Virus record (IMG/VR): IMGVR_UViG_3300044530_001486
Location: 1 to 23,342 of that record
Source of the DNA: a virus
Length of the DNA stretch: 23,342 nt
Direction: 5' to 3' (one strand)
Positions 21,001 to 23,342 of the stretch are shown here, piece after piece (position 1 is the first letter of the stretch; each line of letters opens with the position of its first letter). The translations under genes were made by a program, and so were the position numbers. Under the pieces are notes generated by a model, which saw only the letters and a program-made list of their open reading frames with translations, had not been told where the DNA came from and did not search any database.

Positions 21001-23342
21001 TGAAAAATCTGACTACGAATACCGCCCTGGCGACGACGGATACTTCAGTGAAAGTGAACCTAACTACAACCTTAATGACGCAATAAAAGACTCCATGTCT
21101 GAAGAGGACATGCGGAATTTTTTGAAAGCCACAGCAGAACACGAGGCCAGCCCAGACTACGACGCATACAAAAAGGGAGGCCCACTATACGACGAGTTGA
21201 ACAAAGATGGAAAGCTTTCTTCTGGACGCACTGCGGGTAGTGGCAGGTTCGTAGCAGACCTTGAAAAGCAAATGGCAAAAGACACCGAACCGCTGGATAT
21301 CTCCGCTTACGGTGCAGGCCAATATGAGATGTTTAATAGGAGTAGGGACAACAATCCCGAACTCGACTTTGACGTCGAGGTGCAAGATGAATTAATGTCC
21401 CACCAAGATGGGGCAGAGCTCGTCGGACACACGGTAAAACTTACCGATGGTCGTAGGGGCGTAGTTGTGTCTGGGACAGGACCAGAATATGAGCTGCTAG
21501 AAAGAGATGAATTCGTCCGCGGGAATGTGGCTCGAATGTATTCTGGCGATATTGCTGTTCTAATAACAACAGACAAAGATGGAAATACGCTCGATAAATT
21601 TATTGAGCAAGATTTTGATTTCAACCTAGAGAGCAATTCTCGCGTCATCGACCCAACGATGGATTGGGATAAAGAAATTGAAGAATCTAAGACCGACGGT
21701 ACTGTCGGTGCGTTGGTGGAAAAAAATCGCATCACAGACAGTCTCTTGGAGCAGGTCTCCAAATCAGAGAGAATGTCCTCTGGTAAAAAAGATTCATCGC
21801 GTCTATCTTCGGGAGGCACACCAGATTCCGATACGCAAAAAAGACTCATAGATTCTGCCGAATCTGCCGCTAAAAAGAAATCTGATGGGACGGAAAGCTT
21901 TGCCGCAAGCGTTGCTCGCCAGTACCGCAAGGGTGGAAAATTATCAGAAAAACAATGGGCAGCATTGGACAAAATGTTTGGTGGCTCCAAACCGAAGAGT
22001 GCCCCAGAGGCATCTCGCCAAGACTCACCTAGCATTCCGTTCTCCAACAAAAAAAGAGCTATCACGGAACTTGAATCTATTCCGGAATATGACTATCCAA
22101 AAGTTGCAGCAAACAGAAAGCCAACAGTAGAACAGGCTCGCGCAATAGACGCGATGATGACTGGCGAAGACGTAAAGATATCGGCATTGGCTGCAACCGG
22201 AAAAACAACCACTGTAATCAACTTTGCGGAAAGACTAAAAGATGTAGACCCATCCGCAAGAGTCCTGTATTTGGTCTTCAACAAAAACGCCAAAGACGAT
22301 GTCGCTAAAAGAGGGATGCCAGACAATGTCAACGTTATGACGATGGATGGTGTTTCGTATAACGCGATGCGCTCAATAAACCCTCAGATGACCACAAAGA
22401 GTTTTGACCAAGCACCAGGTCATATCAAGCCAATAAAAACATTTGGAGACCGAGCGTCATATCTTGGCGTAAAGTCAATGGTCGATGAGGGGCAAGAGCT
22501 ATCGGCAACAGACGTTTACAAGAGGGTGTCTAAGGCGGTGGATGCCTTTGCTATTAGTAGCGATTCAGAAATAGGCGAGCAGCATTTTACTGGAGCATAC
22601 AACGGGAACATGGCAGTAGATAATCCAGAAATTATCGCTGAACTCATCCCGTTTGCAAAAAAAATGTGGGCCGACATGAATACGCCGCGAGTAGCCCCAA
22701 AGGGCAGCGGCAAGGGTGAGGGCATGCTCCCAATGACGAACACTCACATCACGAAAATGTGGGCCCTGACCAATCCGGATATAGGAAATTCAGAAATGGT
22801 CAACGTTGCGATGGTCGATGAAGCACAGGATATGAATCCAGTGTTCGCTGGCATCCTAAAGGGCTCAAACGGTATTCAGAGAGTTTATATTGGCGACACA
22901 AACCAGGCAATCAATGCCTGGCGCGGCGCTGATGGCAAAACGCTAAATGACGCTTACGCCAAGTACGACATGCCGATAACCGACTCGTTCCGATTTGGCA
23001 AAGAGATTGCTGGAATGGGAAATCGTTTCTTGTCTCTACTTGGAAGAAAAGAGCGCATGACTGGTAAAAAGACGGACCAATCTGGTTCGGCTGTGGATGG
23101 AATAATCGGACAAATAAATAATCCGACGATGATTCTCACCAGGTCAAACGGTGGGGCAATAGCAGCGACCCTAGACAGTTTCAAAAAGGGACTCACTGTT
23201 TTCGGTAGCAAGAATTTTAAAAATGACCTTGGTTCGTTTATCGACAACATCGAATACATGACCACAAAAGAAAATGGAACTGGATATTTTACCGACAGCA
23301 AGGGTGGAAAAATATTCGGCAAACCGAAAGAGAGCCAAGACC
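18038..23342 (+). CDS. Giant prohead protease-helicase polyprotein (runs off right edge)
   Basis: The frame is open from ATG 18038 (AAGGAG upstream) to the window end, at least 1,768 residues. Residues of about 1-165 are an S78-type prohead protease: WGHNW gives His64, EEQEWSIGYKT gives Ser128, and VSPVLHGANQ follows. Further along are DEDGDGIWAGYYPP (EF-hand-like loop), four cysteines C381/C384/C393/C406 (metal-site pattern CxxC…C…C), and a basic KKRRKKRR tract (457-464). The middle (about 560-1340) is low-complexity, acidic and repeat-bearing: [LM]SSG at 655, 856, 923, 1060, 1246 and 1256. Residues from about 1365 form a UvrD/FBH1-like SF1 helicase: Walker A AATGKTTT (1385-1392), DEAQD (1594-1598), GDTNQAINAWRGA. 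An 11-A run lies at codons 553-557. It resembles the 'polyvalent proteins' carried into host cells by phages. The capsid gene is expected downstream. Confidence 0.9.
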   Translation, partial: MPNSNFGNIQYKASNGLINLDEAQGIVECFVSGIGNKDSVGDICATGAFAKSLQRRKPRVVWGHNWNDPIGKVLEIYEVPASDQRLPMKMKMAGIGGLYAKVQFNLQSEKGKEAFANVAFFGEEQEWSIGYKTLRAQYDDNLQANVLYEVELYEVSPVLHGANQLTGTISVKSDEEKMHGMMPMVIGSPAPQGPRRDGLFDEGVSQRISGPQLAGVVAELSRRAAGPVMVVEATENSIVFVKPGKGKFRIGYHFTGSEYMFGKPELIQAEQPKPAVQSGPSPIPGVVAKPSKPSTNNPGMAMPVAMKPVNGGMVMVPLAPVEYEGSDKNKKPELGAEESELAESLVRIASKYGKFDEDGDGIWAGYYPPAENKVKDIGVKCSNCVLYQGEGKCKILDFKVEDEAKCRFAIIPDGVVVGFGKKQYNDILDDDEIKMVEDIEAKYPGEFILGALRNTVKKRRKKRRSYKTLEEWGTEERELEEKGLDSFLAQDQSYVIPVNLEDAFYFKSVIDPVLEYHRIDTTVNEYGIVINSPLDQESKDAISAATNSAYALLKKKIASSSIEEKALGRRIASRAIDRPNIGGKKRRGGRGMGVPSGDLDPRTRRDSNLDGTLFDNVPGWEQPDPTPDGPGSINNPKPSRRQLVDTAKPDGKEKLSSGTRNLRRHADRSEDMEKQFPNAEENQKRIDHEAIAKAWEEQGLGWQEVPRYNSDSNFSSDYLRGREIGVNQSRVMWNGDSVRKRPAKFNEKAKASIEYSDWFSSYIRSVGAYIDAHSKDDSDNWDGIESAIKDDVKAKYPDVRERSKEYIANLNQSLNSLGLLDAGDKKKKLKKVKKGEDSQGGPDLQELRKLNSEGKLSSGKEDSEVDAEFLKAKIKETEDRLNDLGDNPLLRDERRALQARIKYAKELLKEKNSQKRKPSGPSLSSGGLAERLKEIDGLSAEETFIPYRRGVLARGPQPSDLQREMYEEFARYGNQNDVWDYLNTRYSVEKSDYEYRPGDDGYFSESEPNYNLNDAIKDSMSEEDMRNFLKATAEHEASPDYDAYKKGGPLYDELNKDGKLSSGRTAGSGRFVADLEKQMAKDTEPLDISAYGAGQYEMFNRSRDNNPELDFDVEVQDELMSHQDGAELVGHTVKLTDGRRGVVVSGTGPEYELLERDEFVRGNVARMYSGDIAVLITTDKDGNTLDKFIEQDFDFNLESNSRVIDPTMDWDKEIEESKTDGTVGALVEKNRITDSLLEQVSKSERMSSGKKDSSRLSSGGTPDSDTQKRLIDSAESAAKKKSDGTESFAASVARQYRKGGKLSEKQWAALDKMFGGSKPKSAPEASRQDSPSIPFSNKKRAITELESIPEYDYPKVAANRKPTVEQARAIDAMMTGEDVKISALAATGKTTTVINFAERLKDVDPSARVLYLVFNKNAKDDVAKRGMPDNVNVMTMDGVSYNAMRSINPQMTTKSFDQAPGHIKPIKTFGDRASYLGVKSMVDEGQELSATDVYKRVSKAVDAFAISSDSEIGEQHFTGAYNGNMAVDNPEIIAELIPFAKKMWADMNTPRVAPKGSGKGEGMLPMTNTHITKMWALTNPDIGNSEMVNVAMVDEAQDMNPVFAGILKGSNGIQRVYIGDTNQAINAWRGADGKTLNDAYAKYDMPITDSFRFGKEIAGMGNRFLSLLGRKERMTGKKTDQSGSAVDGIIGQINNPTMILTRSNGGAIAATLDSFKKGLTVFGSKNFKNDLGSFIDNIEYMTTKENGTGYFTDSKGGKIFGKPKESQD

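Noticed and set aside
21307-22065. 252-residue minus-strand frame opposite the polyprotein
   Set aside because: The plus-strand frame is continuous with helicase motifs on its right and protease motifs on its left; the minus frame is serine-rich antisense with no ribosome-binding site.

Overview
The window is part of the genome of a tailed double-stranded DNA bacteriophage with a contractile tail (myovirus type). The evidence is one complete set of hallmark genes: large terminase, HK97-type portal, prohead protease, head-tail connector, virion-morphogenesis protein, tail sheath, tail tube, frameshifted tail chaperone and tape measure. No bacterial housekeeping genes, tRNAs or insertion sequences were seen. 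GC content is moderate, Shine-Dalgarno sites are of the AGGAG kind, and GTG starts are used. The host cannot be fixed from the sequence. The H1-like lysine/alanine tail, the Cas4-like exonuclease next to a Rad52-like annealing protein, and the zinc/iron-type cysteine cluster in the protease protein would suit an actinobacterial host, but this is inference.

Layout. Positions 1-6641 (minus strand) hold the tail and connector module, transcribed right to left: connector, virion morphogenesis protein, probable tail terminator, sheath, tube, chaperone with a -1 frameshift extension, and the start of the tape measure, which runs off the left edge. Two intergenic regions here share a promoter-like motif (ATTAG[AT]-N17-TACAATTG). 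Positions 6728-7198 hold a histone-H1-like basic protein with its own extended -10 promoter. Positions 7249-10582 (minus) hold a tightly overlapping operon: RuvC-like resolvase, a coiled-coil protein, a ParB-like protein, an IbrA-like PP-loop ATPase and a second ParB-like protein. Positions 10583-11013 contain no protein gene but hold two candidate structured minus-strand RNAs, one carrying 17 nt exactly complementary to a conserved 23S rRNA segment. Positions 11014-11370 hold one plus-strand gene with its own promoter and a strong terminator. Positions 11436-15601 (minus) hold HNH endonuclease, an unknown protein, Cas4-like exonuclease, Rad52-like annealing protein, a conserved unknown protein and the large terminase. 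Positions 15655-23342 (plus) hold a small membrane protein, the portal, and a very large protein that starts as the prohead protease and continues, without a stop, into a UvrD/FBH1-like helicase at the right edge.

How it works together. Packaging (terminase, portal), capsid maturation (protease) and tail genes make the virion. RuvC, Cas4-like nuclease, Rad52-like protein and HNH form the recombination and genome-processing set. The most unusual parts are the protease-helicase polyprotein, which carries six [LM]SSG repeats and an 11-A slippery run; related FSSGR motifs in the tape measure; the two intergenic RNAs; and the ParB-IbrA-ParB cassette.
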